NCBI GenBank assembly: GCA_964438205.1 | Contig: CAYTJQ010000010.1 | Coordinates: forward strand, 11,902 to 75,901 | Direction: 5' to 3' | Length of the DNA stretch: 64,000 nucleotides | Source of the DNA: Pseudohaliea sp964438205 | GTDB taxonomy: Bacteria > Pseudomonadota > Gammaproteobacteria > Pseudomonadales > Halieaceae | Shown here: in pieces, positions 7,314-16,017 of the stretch | Numbering within the stretch: the stretch's first letter is position 1 | How the letters are laid out: each line of letters opens with the position of its first letter | Notes under the pieces: model-generated | Told to the model about the DNA's origin: nothing | Databases searched by the model: none | Seen by the model: only the letters and a program-made list of their open reading frames with translations | Translations under genes and position numbers: made by a program

Positions 7314-8801
7314 ATGGACTACGCCATGATCTACAGCCGCGCGAACGCCGGGCTGGATGCCCCGCTGGTGCGCGTCGAGACCCACCTCGCGAACGGCCTG
7401 CCCATTTTCCAGGTCGTCGGCATGCCCGAGACCGCCGTGCGCGAGAGCCGCGACCGGGTGCGCAGCGCCCTGCTGAGCAGCTGCTTCGCCTTCCCCGAGC
7501 GGCGCATCACCGTGAACCTCGCCCCGGCGGACCTGCCCAAGGGCGGCAGCCGCTTCGACCTGCCGATCGCCCTCGGCATCCTCGCCGCCTCCGGCCAGCT
7601 GCCCGCGGCGGGCCTCGGGGCCTGGGAGTTCATCGGCGAACTGGCCCTCGACGGGGGCCTGCGCCCGGTGCCCGGCGTGGTGCCGGTGAGCATCGCGACC
7701 GCCGACGCCGGCCGGCGGCTGGCCCTGCCGGACGCCGCCGCCGGCGAGGCGGCGCGCGTGCCCGGCAGCCGGGTCTTCGGCGCCCCGGACCTGCTCTCCC
7801 TCTGCGCCGGGCTGCGCGGTACCCGCCCGCTGCAGCCGGCCGATGCGGTAGCGGCAGCAGCGCCCGAGCCCGCGCCGGATCTCGCCGATGTGATCGGCCA
7901 GGCGGGCGCACGGCGAGCGCTCGAGATCGCCGCCGCGGGGGGCCACCACCTCCTGTTCACCGGCCCCCCCGGTACCGGTAAAACCATGCTCGCCAGCCGC
8001 CTGCCGGGCCTCCTGCCCGCGCCCGAGCCGCGTCTCGCCCTGGAAACCCTCGCCCTGCACAGCCTCGCGGGACGCGGCCGCGCGCCGGAGCGGCCCTTTC
8101 GCGCACCGCACCACAGCGCGACCGCCGCAGCGCTGGTAGGCGGCGGCAGCGTCCCCCGGCCGGGCGAGATTTCCCTCGCCCACGGCGGCGTACTCTTCCT
8201 CGACGAGCTGCCGGAGTTCGGCCGCCATACGCTGGACATGCTGCGCGAGCCGCTGGAGGCCGGCCGGATCACTCTCGCGAGGGCCCGGCACCGGGTCAGC
8301 TTCCCGGCGCGCTTCCAGCTGGTTGCCGCCATGAACCCCTGCCCCTGCGGCTATGACGGGGACCCGGATCATGCCTGCCGCTGCACGCCGGAGCAGGTCA
8401 ACCGCTACCGGCAGCGGGTCTCCGGGCCGCTCCTCGACCGCATCGACCTGCATGTGCCCGTGCCGCGCCCGCCGCCCCGGGATCTCCTCGAGCGCGCTGC
8501 CCGCGGTGAGGGCAGCGCGCCGGTGCGCGAGCGCGTCCTTGTCGCACGGAATCGGCAGCGCGCCCGCCAGGGCCGCTGCAATGCGGCACTGGATGACGAG
8601 GCGCTCGCCCACTACTGCCCGCTCGACGACGCCGATCGCGAGCTGCTCGCGCAGGCCACGGAGCGCCTGGCGCTGTCACCGCGGGCCCTCAAGCGCTGCC
8701 TGCGCGTCGCCCTGACCCTGGCAGATCTCGCCGGGGCGCCTGCACCGGGCCGGGCGCAGCTGGTGGAGGCGCTGGGTTACCGGCAGCCGGCGGCGGAGTG
8801 A
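7314..8801 (+). CDS. comM: ComM/YifB-type Mg-chelatase-like AAA+ ATPase
   Basis: A 495-residue protein: N-terminal Lon-like domain (about residues 15-150), AAA+ ATPase domain with Walker A GPPGTGKTML, Walker B-like VLFLDELPEF and the zinc-type PCPCGY...CRC cysteine cluster, then the C-terminal Mg-chelatase-like domain. ComM is a helicase that promotes branch migration during natural transformation. The frame is open to 7041, but the conserved start MDYAMIYSRA is ATG 7314. Despite the chelatase name it is not part of the bacteriochlorophyll pathway. Confidence 0.92.
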   Translation: MDYAMIYSRANAGLDAPLVRVETHLANGLPIFQVVGMPETAVRESRDRVRSALLSSCFAFPERRITVNLAPADLPKGGSRFDLPIALGILAASGQLPAAGLGAWEFIGELALDGGLRPVPGVVPVSIATADAGRRLALPDAAAGEAARVPGSRVFGAPDLLSLCAGLRGTRPLQPADAVAAAAPEPAPDLADVIGQAGARRALEIAAAGGHHLLFTGPPGTGKTMLASRLPGLLPAPEPRLALETLALHSLAGRGRAPERPFRAPHHSATAAALVGGGSVPRPGEISLAHGGVLFLDELPEFGRHTLDMLREPLEAGRITLARARHRVSFPARFQLVAAMNPCPCGYDGDPDHACRCTPEQVNRYRQRVSGPLLDRIDLHVPVPRPPPRDLLERAARGEGSAPVRERVLVARNRQRARQGRCNAALDDEALAHYCPLDDADRELLAQATERLALSPRALKRCLRVALTLADLAGAPAPGRAQLVEALGYRQPAAE

Positions 8802-8868
8802 CTGTTCACGGTTTCCCTGCCGTCGCCTTCGTGACACGCTACGCGCCCCGACCGCCACGGCCCCCGCG

Positions 8869-10857
8869 ATGACCGATCTCAACGCCCAGCAACGCGACGC
8901 CGTTCGCTACATCGACGGCCCGCTCCTCGTCCTTGCCGGGGCCGGCAGCGGCAAGACCAGCGTCATCACCCGCAAGGTCGCCTACCTGGTGCGCGCCTGC
9001 GGCCTCAGGCCGGACCGCGTTGCCGCGGTGACCTTTACCAACAAGGCGGCCCGGGAGATGCGCGAGCGCCTCGGCCGGCTGCTGCCCCGGGAGCAGGCCG
9101 AGGGCCTGGCCATCAGCACCTTCCACCAGCTGGGGCTGCGCATCCTGCGCGCAGAGCTCGGCGGGGCCGGGCTGCGCCGTGGCTTCTCCATCATGGACAA
9201 CCTCGACAGCCTCGCCCTGCTGCGGGACCTGCTCGCGGGTGAGCAGGGCCGCGCGGCGGACCAGGCCCCGGTGGTCCTGCAGCGCATCAGCCAGTGGAAG
9301 AATGCCGGGGTAATGCCCGCCGAGGCCGCCGGCACAGCGGCCGATGCCGCCGCGCTGCTGGCGGCCCGCGCCTACGCGCGCTACGACGAGGCACTGCGCA
9401 CGTTCAATGCTGTCGATTTCGATGATCTCCTGGCGCTGCCGACGCAGCTGCTCGGGCGCTGCGCGACTACGCGGCAGCGCTGGCAGGAGCGGGTGCACTA
9501 CCTGCTCGTGGACGAGTACCAGGACACCAACGAGGCGCAGTACCTGCTGGTGCGCCAGCTCGTGGACCCGCGCGGCGCGTTCACTGCCGTGGGCGATGAC
9601 GACCAGTCCATCTACGCCTGGCGCGGCGCGCGACCTGAAAACCTGGGCCAGCTCGGGCAGGACTTCCCGGCCCTGCGGATCATCAAGCTGGAGCAGAACT
9701 ATCGCTCGCGCGCCCGCATCCTGCACGCGGCCAATACGCTCATCGCCAACAATCCGCACTTGCACGAGAAGTCGCTCTGGAGCGAGCTGGGTCCCGGCGA
9801 GCCGCTGCGCGTCATGCAGTGTGCCGACGAGGACGCGGAAGCAGAGCAGGTGGTCGCGGAGATCGCCGATCACCGGCTGCGCCGGCGCACGCGCTGGGGC
9901 GACTACGCGGTCCTCTACCGGGGCAATCACCAGGCGCGGCTCCTGGAGCTGGTGCTGCAGCGCCAGCAGGTGCCCTACCAGCTGAGCGGCGGCACCTCCT
10001 TCTTCGCCCGCAACGAGATCAAGGACGTCATGGCCTACCTGCGGCTGCTCCTGAACCCGGACGACGACAACGCCTTCCTGCGCGCCGCCAACACCCCGCG
10101 CCGGGGCCTCGGCGCGACCACCCTCGCGGCGCTCGGCCAGGCGGCAGCCGCGTCGGGTAGCAGCCTGGCCCGGGCCTGCGAAGGCGAGGGCCTGCCGGTA
10201 GCGACCGCCGAGCGGCTTCGCGCGTTCACCACCCTCCTGGGCAGGGCGCGGCGCGCAGCGCGGGACGGCGGCGGCACGGAGGCCCTGCGGGGGCTACTGC
10301 GGGAAATCCGCTACGAGGACTGGCTGGTCAGGCAGAGCTCCGACGAGGCGGTGGCCGAACGCCGCATGCGCAACGTCTGGTTCCTGGTGGACGGCCTCGG
10401 TGAGCTCATGCGTCGGGAGAGTCTTTCCCTGGAAGACGCGGTCGCCCAGCTGGTGCTGCGCGACCTCATGGAGCAGCAGGAGGAGGAGCGCGCCGCCGGT
10501 GACGCCGTGCAGTTGATGACGCTGCACGCGGCCAAGGGGCTCGAGTTTCCCCACGTGTTTCTCATCGGCATGGAGGAGGGACTGCTGCCGCACCGCAACA
10601 GCCTCGAGGACGGCGCCATCGAGGAGGAGCGGCGGCTGGCCTACGTCGGCATCACCCGCGCCCGGGAAACGCTGACCCTGACCTGGGCGCGCCAGCGGCG
10701 CCAGTACGGCGAGAAGATCGACACGACGCCGAGCCGTTTCCTGGACGAGCTCCCGCAGGGCGACCTCGAACGCGTCGGTGGAACGGAGGCAGACGGAAAG
10801 AGAAACAACGAGCGGGGCCAGGAGACCCTGGCTTCGCTGCAGGCGCTGTTCGACTGA
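8869..10857 (+). CDS. rep: ATP-dependent DNA helicase Rep
   Basis: A UvrD/Rep superfamily 1A helicase of 662 residues, close to the length of Rep. Motifs in order: Walker A GAGSGKTS (about residue 25), motif Ia TFTNKAA, motif II VDEYQDTN, motif III GDDDQSIYAWRGA, motif V LMTLHAAKGLEF and motif VI YVGITRAR. Rep unwinds DNA 3'-5' and clears proteins from replication forks. It meets the cytochrome c gene tail to tail across a perfect 24-bp palindrome. Confidence 0.93.
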   Translation: MTDLNAQQRDAVRYIDGPLLVLAGAGSGKTSVITRKVAYLVRACGLRPDRVAAVTFTNKAAREMRERLGRLLPREQAEGLAISTFHQLGLRILRAELGGAGLRRGFSIMDNLDSLALLRDLLAGEQGRAADQAPVVLQRISQWKNAGVMPAEAAGTAADAAALLAARAYARYDEALRTFNAVDFDDLLALPTQLLGRCATTRQRWQERVHYLLVDEYQDTNEAQYLLVRQLVDPRGAFTAVGDDDQSIYAWRGARPENLGQLGQDFPALRIIKLEQNYRSRARILHAANTLIANNPHLHEKSLWSELGPGEPLRVMQCADEDAEAEQVVAEIADHRLRRRTRWGDYAVLYRGNHQARLLELVLQRQQVPYQLSGGTSFFARNEIKDVMAYLRLLLNPDDDNAFLRAANTPRRGLGATTLAALGQAAAASGSSLARACEGEGLPVATAERLRAFTTLLGRARRAARDGGGTEALRGLLREIRYEDWLVRQSSDEAVAERRMRNVWFLVDGLGELMRRESLSLEDAVAQLVLRDLMEQQEEERAAGDAVQLMTLHAAKGLEFPHVFLIGMEEGLLPHRNSLEDGAIEEERRLAYVGITRARETLTLTWARQRRQYGEKIDTTPSRFLDELPQGDLERVGGTEADGKRNNERGQETLASLQALFD

Positions 10858-10858
10858 A

Positions 10859-10882
10859 CCGGGCCGGCGGCCGCCGGCCCGG
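10859..10882. terminator. Bidirectional terminator between rep and cytochrome c
   Basis: A perfect 24-bp palindrome (CCGGGCCGGCGG and its complement) starting two bases after the rep stop and ending eight bases before the cytochrome c stop. No U-tract on either side; the position between convergent genes is the main argument. Confidence 0.55.
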
Positions 10883-10889
10883 GACGGGC

Positions 10890-11342
10890 TTACTGGCTGT
10901 TTTCGACCATGTAGTCGACCGCGGCCACCACCTGCTCGTCGGACAGGTCGGCGCGGCCGCCCTTGGCCATCATGGCCGTGCCGGCGATGCCGTTGACGCC
11001 GGCGTCGTGCAGCGCATCCATGCCCTTGGCGATCCGCGGCGCCCACTGGTCGACCTTGCCGACCATCGGCGCGCCGCCGGCGCCGGTGCCATGGCAGGCG
11101 GCGCAGGCCTGGTTGTAGACAGACTCACCGTCCACCGTGGTCGCCGCCATCGCGTCGCCGCCCGCTGCCGTGTCGGCAGCGCCCGCCTGCTTGACGCAGC
11201 TGCTGTCGCCCTGGAGGCACACGGAGCCGACGGGCTCCAGCCGCCTGGCGATCTCGGCACGCTGCTCCTCGGCCAGGTCAACGGCCATGGCCGACAGGGC
11301 CAGGCTGCCGGCCGCAGCCGCCACAAGAATCTGTTTCAACAC
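10890..11342 (-). CDS. Periplasmic cytochrome c (c5-like)
   Basis: A 150-residue secreted monohaem cytochrome. Residues 1-20 form a signal peptide (cleavage probably after SAMA). The haem site is CAACH at residues 80-84, and the distal methionine is in the AMMAKGG segment, as in cytochrome c5. An additional cysteine pair, C42 and C49, lies in the N-terminal extension. Such proteins carry electrons to terminal oxidases; in a phototroph it could also re-reduce the reaction-centre cytochrome, but nothing in the context proves this. It is a single gene, convergent with rep. Confidence 0.85.
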   Translation of the reverse strand: MLKQILVAAAAGSLALSAMAVDLAEEQRAEIARRLEPVGSVCLQGDSSCVKQAGAADTAAGGDAMAATTVDGESVYNQACAACHGTGAGGAPMVGKVDQWAPRIAKGMDALHDAGVNGIAGTAMMAKGGRADLSDEQVVAAVDYMVENSQ

Positions 11343-11464
11343 GGTGTTTCCTCCCTGTTAGTGGGCGCGCATTATAGCCACTCGGCCGCCGGCCGGAAAC
11401 TCGCGCGACGCCCCTCCGGAACGCTGGCCCAACGCGCGCGGAACCCTTGCCCGATTCCCGTAGA

Positions 11465-11497
11465 ACCCCCGCAGGACCCCCGCAGGACCCCCGCAGG
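11465..11497. repeat. Three perfect 11-bp tandem repeats
   Basis: The unit ACCCCCGCAGG is repeated three times head to tail without mismatch. The last copy pairs with a downstream CCTGCGGGG (11504-11512) to form a 9-bp hairpin with a six-base loop (11489-11512). The block sits in the 215-base gap between the divergent cytochrome c and GST genes, about 45 bases before the GST start. Confidence 0.9.
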
Positions 11498-11557
11498 ACA
11501 TGGCCTGCGGGGACTGATACATTACTGGCCCGATCCAGTCCCCGAGGGAGTCACCGC

Positions 11558-12187
11558 ATGCACCTCTACACCTTCGACCCGGCCCCGAACCCCCGGCGCC
11601 TGACCCTGTTCCTCGCCTACAAGGGCATCGAGCTCCCGACCACCCAGGTAGACCTGCTCAAGGGCGAGCAGCTCGGCGAGAGCTACCGCGCCATCAACCC
11701 GGCGGGCACGGTCCCGGCGCTGGTGCTGGATGACGGTACCGTGATGCCGGAGGTGATCGGGATCTGTGACTACCTCGAAGCGCTGTACCCGGAAAAGCCG
11801 CTCTTCGGCGATGGGCCCCTGGAACGGGCGCAGGTGCTGTCCTGGGACCATCACCTGTTCGTCGGCGTGTTCATGGCCATCGCCGAGACGCTGCGCAACG
11901 GCAGTCCGGCTTTCGAGGACCGGGCCCTTCCGGGGCCCTTCAAGGTGACGCAGATCCCGGCGCTCTGCGAGCGCGGACGGCAGCGGCTCGCACAGAGCTG
12001 GCCGGCGCTGGACAAGCTCCTCGCCGGGCGTGACTTCCTCGTCGGCAGCAGCGTCAGCCTCGCGGACATCGATCTGCTTGTCGCCGTCGAGTTCGCCGGC
12101 TGGATCAAGGAGTCGGTGCCGGAGAGCTGTGCCCACCTCCACGGCTGGCTGGCCCGCACGCGCGAGGCCCTCGGCATCGAAGGCTAG
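11558..12187 (+). CDS. Glutathione S-transferase family protein
   Basis: A 209-residue GST: thioredoxin-like N-terminal domain (about 1-80, MHLYTFDPAPNPRRLTLFLA, with the NPAGTVPALVLDDG cis-proline loop and PEVIGICDYLEALYP) and an all-helical C-terminal domain with the LVGSSVSLADIDLL N-capping segment. The frame is open to 11447 but the family start is ATG 11558. Substrate unknown. A repeat-hairpin element lies in its leader. The next gene follows almost directly. Confidence 0.88.
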   Translation: MHLYTFDPAPNPRRLTLFLAYKGIELPTTQVDLLKGEQLGESYRAINPAGTVPALVLDDGTVMPEVIGICDYLEALYPEKPLFGDGPLERAQVLSWDHHLFVGVFMAIAETLRNGSPAFEDRALPGPFKVTQIPALCERGRQRLAQSWPALDKLLAGRDFLVGSSVSLADIDLLVAVEFAGWIKESVPESCAHLHGWLARTREALGIEG

Positions 12188-12191
12188 TGCC

Positions 12192-13220
12192 CTGTCCCGC
12201 CGCGCGCTGACAGCCCTGGTCCTCGCGGCCTGCCTGGGCGCCTGCACGCGCGGGCCGGGGGAAGACCTCGAGCGCTACGTCAACCGCCTCGAAGGGGCGC
12301 TGGACACCGCCGCGCCCGCGGCCGGCGAGGCCCGCCGCCCACTGCCGCCGCGGGTGGGCGCGGTGCAGCTGGCGGTACCCGGTGACAGCATCGACGCGCT
12401 CGACTTCCTCGCCCTGCGCGGCTGCGCGCTGCAGGTGACCGTCGGCAAGCGCAACAGCAGCCTGGGACGCCTCGCCGCACCCTCGCAACGGCTGCTGCTG
12501 GAGCTGGAATTCCTCCGCCTCGCCCCCGCCTGCAGCGAGCGGCTCCGCGGCGAGGACCGCGAGCAGCTGGCGGCGACCCTGGACCGGGCAGCGGCCGGCA
12601 AGCGGGAGCAGCTCCCGGCACGCATCTTCAACGCCACCCTGGGCAGCGAGGAGTTCCGCGCCTTCTGGCGGGCGCCTGCAACCCTCGGTGCCTATCCCGC
12701 GGAAACCAGCAGCGAACCGGTGAATGCCCTCGCCGCCATCGACGCGCTCGCGGCCCGCTGGCTCGCCGGCGACTACCGCGCGGACAACCAGGCCTTCGAG
12801 CTGCTGCTCTCGACTGTCGCCCGCGGCGACGGCGGCGCGCTGCTGGCTGCGCTGACCCTGCAGCGGCAGGCCCTGGCCCGCGCCGACGCGCTGCTGGCGC
12901 GGCGGGCGGCCCGGGGCCCGCTGTGCCGGGGCGACCTCGTGCCCGGGGAAGTCGACGTACTGCGCACCGTCGTACGCAAGTTCTTCGTCGGGGGGGTCCA
13001 GCCCTGGTCCGCTGCCGTCGACCGGCGGCGGCAGCAGCTCCTGCCGCCGCTCACGGCGCTCGAGAACCGCCTGGCCGGGGTACTGCCCCCGGCCTACCTG
13101 CAGTGGCGCCGGCAGCGCGACGAGGCCCTCGCCGCAGCCGGGGCTCCGCGGCAGCACGTGGAAGCCCTCCTCGATCTCCTCGCCGACTGCCCCGGCGGCC
13201 CCGGCCTCGCACCCGCCTGA
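12192..13220 (+). CDS. DUF3080-type lipoprotein
   Basis: A putative outer-membrane-anchored lipoprotein of about 342 residues. The signal segment ALTALVLAACLGAC ends in a lipobox (L-G-A-C). Later blocks such as LDFLALRGCALQVTVGKRNSSLG and LELEFLRLAPAC fit the gammaproteobacterial DUF3080 family. The start is uncertain: there is no ATG near the signal peptide. CTG at 12192, four bases after the GST stop, gives the best signal peptide length; GTG at 12129 inside the GST gene is the nearest standard start but adds 21 residues. Function unknown. Confidence 0.7.
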   Translation: MSRRALTALVLAACLGACTRGPGEDLERYVNRLEGALDTAAPAAGEARRPLPPRVGAVQLAVPGDSIDALDFLALRGCALQVTVGKRNSSLGRLAAPSQRLLLELEFLRLAPACSERLRGEDREQLAATLDRAAAGKREQLPARIFNATLGSEEFRAFWRAPATLGAYPAETSSEPVNALAAIDALAARWLAGDYRADNQAFELLLSTVARGDGGALLAALTLQRQALARADALLARRAARGPLCRGDLVPGEVDVLRTVVRKFFVGGVQPWSAAVDRRRQQLLPPLTALENRLAGVLPPAYLQWRRQRDEALAAAGAPRQHVEALLDLLADCPGGPGLAPA

Positions 13221-13295
13221 GAGCGGTGACAAGCCACCATTCCCGGCGCCCGTAGCGGTGGTACCATGAAGCGACGCCAACGGAAGGACGCCCCC

Positions 13296-13940
13296 ATGAC
13301 TGACCGACTCTTCTTCGTACGCCGCCGCATCGGCGCGCTGTTCGCACTGCTCGCCCTGGCCCTGCTTGGCGCCTGCGCCAGCAAGCCGCCGCAGCCGATG
13401 GTCGACTTCAACCCCGGCTACGACTTCAGCGGCGTGGACACCGTTGCCTGGTACCGGGACTCGGGTCACGTGGGCGGCCAGAACCCGCTGAGCCTCTCCG
13501 ACATGGCCCGCGACCGCATCGATCTCGCGCTGCAGCGGGCACTGGAGGCCAAGGGCATCACCATCGTCGATGACTCCGCCGACGCGGACCTGCTCCTGAG
13601 CTGGCACCTCGCGACGGAGGACAAGACCGACGTGCGCACCTACGAGACGCCCGCCTACGGCGGCATGTACGGCGCCGGCTGGGGCCCCTATAACCGCTAC
13701 TCCATGTACAGCTGCTGGTCCTGCATGCCGACACGGACGGACGTCTCCGTGCAGCAGTACACCCTCGGCACTTTCATTGTCGACATGATCGATCCGACCC
13801 TGAAGAAATCGGTCTGGCGCAGCGTGACGAGCTCGCGGCTCAAGGGCAAGCCGGAGCGTGACCAGGACAAGTACGACAGTGCCGCGGCGCGCATCCTCGC
13901 CGCCTTCCCGCCCCTGCCGGGCCTGCCCCCGGGCGACTAG
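13296..13940 (+). CDS. DUF4136-type lipoprotein
   Basis: A 214-residue lipoprotein with a signal peptide and lipobox LLGAC (lipidated Cys27). The body fits DUF4136: a VDFNPGYDFSGVDTVAWY opening, an IDLALQRALEAKGI block, DADLLLSWHLAT, and the closing AAARILAAFPP. I chose ATG 13296 because an AAGGA lies eight bases upstream; ATG 13266 is in frame but would add ten charged residues before the signal. Function unknown; probably facing the periplasm. It is convergent with the BLUF gene. Confidence 0.8.
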   Translation: MTDRLFFVRRRIGALFALLALALLGACASKPPQPMVDFNPGYDFSGVDTVAWYRDSGHVGGQNPLSLSDMARDRIDLALQRALEAKGITIVDDSADADLLLSWHLATEDKTDVRTYETPAYGGMYGAGWGPYNRYSMYSCWSCMPTRTDVSVQQYTLGTFIVDMIDPTLKKSVWRSVTSSRLKGKPERDQDKYDSAAARILAAFPPLPGLPPGD

Positions 13941-13974
13941 CGGGTGCCCGCCATCGCCCCGGCGCAACGGCCGG

Positions 13975-14445
13975 CTAGCACATCTGCCGGAAAAGCAGCA
14001 TCAGCCGCTTGGCTCGCGACAGGCGCGTGAACATCTCCCGCGGCTCGAGATCCCGGGTGAGGAAGTCGGAGACCCCCTCGAGCTGGGCGACGTCGACGCC
14101 GTCGAGCTCCAGGAAGCCCATGCGCCAGTCGGCAAACTCGCGCTCTTCCACCGGCTCGTCGAAGAGTACCTCCACCCGCTCGTGGCGCGGGTCCGAGGTG
14201 ACCCGGGAGAAGATGGCGCGGACGTCGCTTTCCGCCCCCTCGAGGACCTGGAAAAATGAATTGTCCCGGTGCAGGAGCACACCGGTAATGCCGCGGGCCT
14301 CGTTGTAGGCGCGGGCGTTCTCCAGCAGGTGCAGGAGCTCATCGGCGGTCATGGGCCTACGCTGGGTACTGACGTAACCGAGGTGATACAGCGTTGGCTG
14401 GCCCCCGGATTCGCGGCGGCGGCCGCGTTCGGAACCATCTGGCAT
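13975..14445 (-). CDS. Short BLUF-domain blue-light photoreceptor
   Basis: A 156-residue stand-alone BLUF protein binding FAD. All residues that define BLUF photochemistry are present and equally spaced relative to AppA: Tyr24 (LGYVS), Asn48 (AYNEARG), Gln66 (FFQVLEG), Trp107 and Met109 (FADWRMGF). There is no output domain, so it should act by protein contact, like PixD. The start is ATG 14445, which has a strong AGGGAGGGAAGG ahead; GTG 14490 is also in frame. It is divergent from acsF across a region with two PpsR-type operators, which suggests a role in light control of the photosynthesis genes. That role is inference. Confidence 0.92.
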   Translation of the reverse strand: MPDGSERGRRRESGGQPTLYHLGYVSTQRRPMTADELLHLLENARAYNEARGITGVLLHRDNSFFQVLEGAESDVRAIFSRVTSDPRHERVEVLFDEPVEEREFADWRMGFLELDGVDVAQLEGVSDFLTRDLEPREMFTRLSRAKRLMLLFRQMC

Positions 14446-14521
14446 TACCTTCCCTCCCTCGGGCCGGCGGGCACACCGGCCTACCGCCACTGACGGGCGA
14501 TTCGCTTGAGCCTCCTAGTAT

Positions 14522-14564
14522 AGTTACCTATACTTGACATGCATAATGTCTAATTTAGTTGACA
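14522..14564. promoter_or_regulatory. PpsR operators, acsF/BLUF intergenic
   Basis: The site 14547-14564 reads TGTCTAATTTAGTTGACA, an exact TGTc-N10-gACA palindrome. A degenerate partner AGT-N12-ACA lies at 14522-14539, seven bases away. The pair is in the middle of the divergent acsF and BLUF promoter region and could serve both. Confidence 0.75.
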
Positions 14565-14664
14565 GTCCCGCGCCGCTGACCCATGCTCATGGGAGTGATT
14601 CGCATTGCATCCCCTGCGGCCGTTACGCGGGTATGCTGCGCGGGAATGACGAGGACGACACGCC

Positions 14665-15723
14665 ATGAGCCAGACCATCGCCGCCACCGGCATTTCATCC
14701 ACCACGGAAAAAGCCACCCAGGAAACCCTGCTGTCGCCGCGCTTCTACCGCACGGACTACGACGCCATGGACCGCCTGGACATCACGCCGGTTCGCCGCG
14801 AATGGGACGAGATGATGGCGGAATTCGAGCGTGATGAAAACCGGCCCCACTTCCGCAAGGAAATCACCTTCGACGACGTCAACATCCCGGAAGAACTTCA
14901 CGACGAGTTCCTGGATTTCCTCACCACGTCGGTAACCTCCGAGTACTCCGGCTGCGTGCTCTACCAGGAAATCCAGAAGAACGTGGAGAACAAGGACATC
15001 GCCGACCTCATGGGCTACATGGCCCGGGACGAGTCGCGCCACGCCGGCTTCATCAACAAGTCCCTGAAGAACCTGGGCGTCGCCGTCGACCTCGGCTTCC
15101 TCAAGCGCGAGAAGGCCTATACCTTTTTCAAGCCGAAATACATCTTCTACGCGACCTATCTGTCCGAAAAGATCGGCTACGCCCGCTACATCACCATCTA
15201 CCGGCACCTCGAGCGGCACCCCGAGTACCGCTTTCACCCGATCTTCAACTGGTTCATGGAGTGGTGTAACGACGAGTTCCGCCACGGTGAGGCCTTCGCG
15301 CTGATCATGCGCGCCAACCCGCACCTGACCAGCGGCCTCAACAAGCTGTGGATCCGCTTCTTCCTGCTCGCCGTGTACTCCACCATGTACGTGCGCGACC
15401 ACACCCGACCGCAGCTCTACAAGGCGCTGGGCATGGACCCGACGGAGTTCGACTACAAGGTCTTCGACATCACCACGGAGATCAGCAAGCAGATCTTCCC
15501 GCTCACCCTCGACACCGACAACCCGGCCTTCCGCCGCGGCCTAGAGCGGCTGCGGGACATCAACATCGCCACCCAGGCGGCGAAGCAGCGCGGCGGTATC
15601 GTTGGCCGGCTGCAGCGCGGCTGGCTGGCCGCACGCGGCGCGGCGACCTTCGCGCGCCTCTACCTCATGCCGGTGAAGTCGAACGAACTGCCCGAGCAGG
15701 TGCGCATGGCACCGGCCTGGTAA
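14665..15723 (+). CDS. acsF: Aerobic Mg-protoporphyrin IX monomethyl ester cyclase
   Basis: Oxygen-dependent diiron enzyme that forms the fifth (isocyclic) ring, turning Mg-protoporphyrin monomethyl ester into protochlorophyllide. The 352-residue protein has the ferritin-like diiron ligands in LYQEIQKNV, MARDESRHAGF and EWCNDEFRHGEAF. The start MSQTIAATGI is ATG 14665. It acts after BchM (encoded at 29.3 kb) and before the dark-operative reductase BchLNB. It is the only cyclase in the window; the anaerobic BchE was not seen. PpsR-type operators lie upstream. Confidence 0.95.
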   Translation: MSQTIAATGISSTTEKATQETLLSPRFYRTDYDAMDRLDITPVRREWDEMMAEFERDENRPHFRKEITFDDVNIPEELHDEFLDFLTTSVTSEYSGCVLYQEIQKNVENKDIADLMGYMARDESRHAGFINKSLKNLGVAVDLGFLKREKAYTFFKPKYIFYATYLSEKIGYARYITIYRHLERHPEYRFHPIFNWFMEWCNDEFRHGEAFALIMRANPHLTSGLNKLWIRFFLLAVYSTMYVRDHTRPQLYKALGMDPTEFDYKVFDITTEISKQIFPLTLDTDNPAFRRGLERLRDINIATQAAKQRGGIVGRLQRGWLAARGAATFARLYLMPVKSNELPEQVRMAPAW

Positions 15724-15742
15724 GCCGTCGGCTAAACCGCTC

Positions 15743-15997
15743 CTAACCCCGGCCGGTCCGCCAGCGACCGGCCACATCCAGCCCGTGGGCGACCCCCGCC
15801 AGTGCAAGCCACAGGCCCAGCAGCGCAACCGGCGCACCGGTCAGCGCCGCGCGCAGCCCCAGCAGCAGGCAGGCGCCGGCGGCGAGATTGGGGAGCAGGG
15901 TCCGGCCCCGACCGGCGCGAAGGAAAAGCACGGCCTCAAGCAGTAGCAGCAGCAGGAGCGCATCGACGATGCGCCCGCTGGCGAACCAGCCTTCCAC
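15743..15997 (-). CDS. Small hydrophobic membrane protein, unknown
   Basis: An 84-residue protein that I cannot assign. It begins MEGWFASGRIVDALLLLLLL and contains about three hydrophobic segments (near residues 10-28, 36-50 and 57-72) with an arginine-rich tail. It is oriented with, and 53 bases downstream of, bchP, separated by a perfect inverted repeat, so it may be the distal gene of the bchG-bchP unit. Its stop is 20 bases from the acsF stop, tail to tail. No known photosynthesis assembly factor motif is recognisable. Confidence 0.6.
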   Translation of the reverse strand: MEGWFASGRIVDALLLLLLLEAVLFLRAGRGRTLLPNLAAGACLLLGLRAALTGAPVALLGLWLALAGVAHGLDVAGRWRTGRG

Positions 15998-16017
15998 GCT
16001 CCGCGGCGCCCGGGGTT

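Noticed and set aside
7314..8801. Mg-chelatase-like ATPase as a bacteriochlorophyll gene
   Set aside because: The Lon-like N terminus and C-rich insert are those of ComM. True bchI and bchD are at 52-55 kb.
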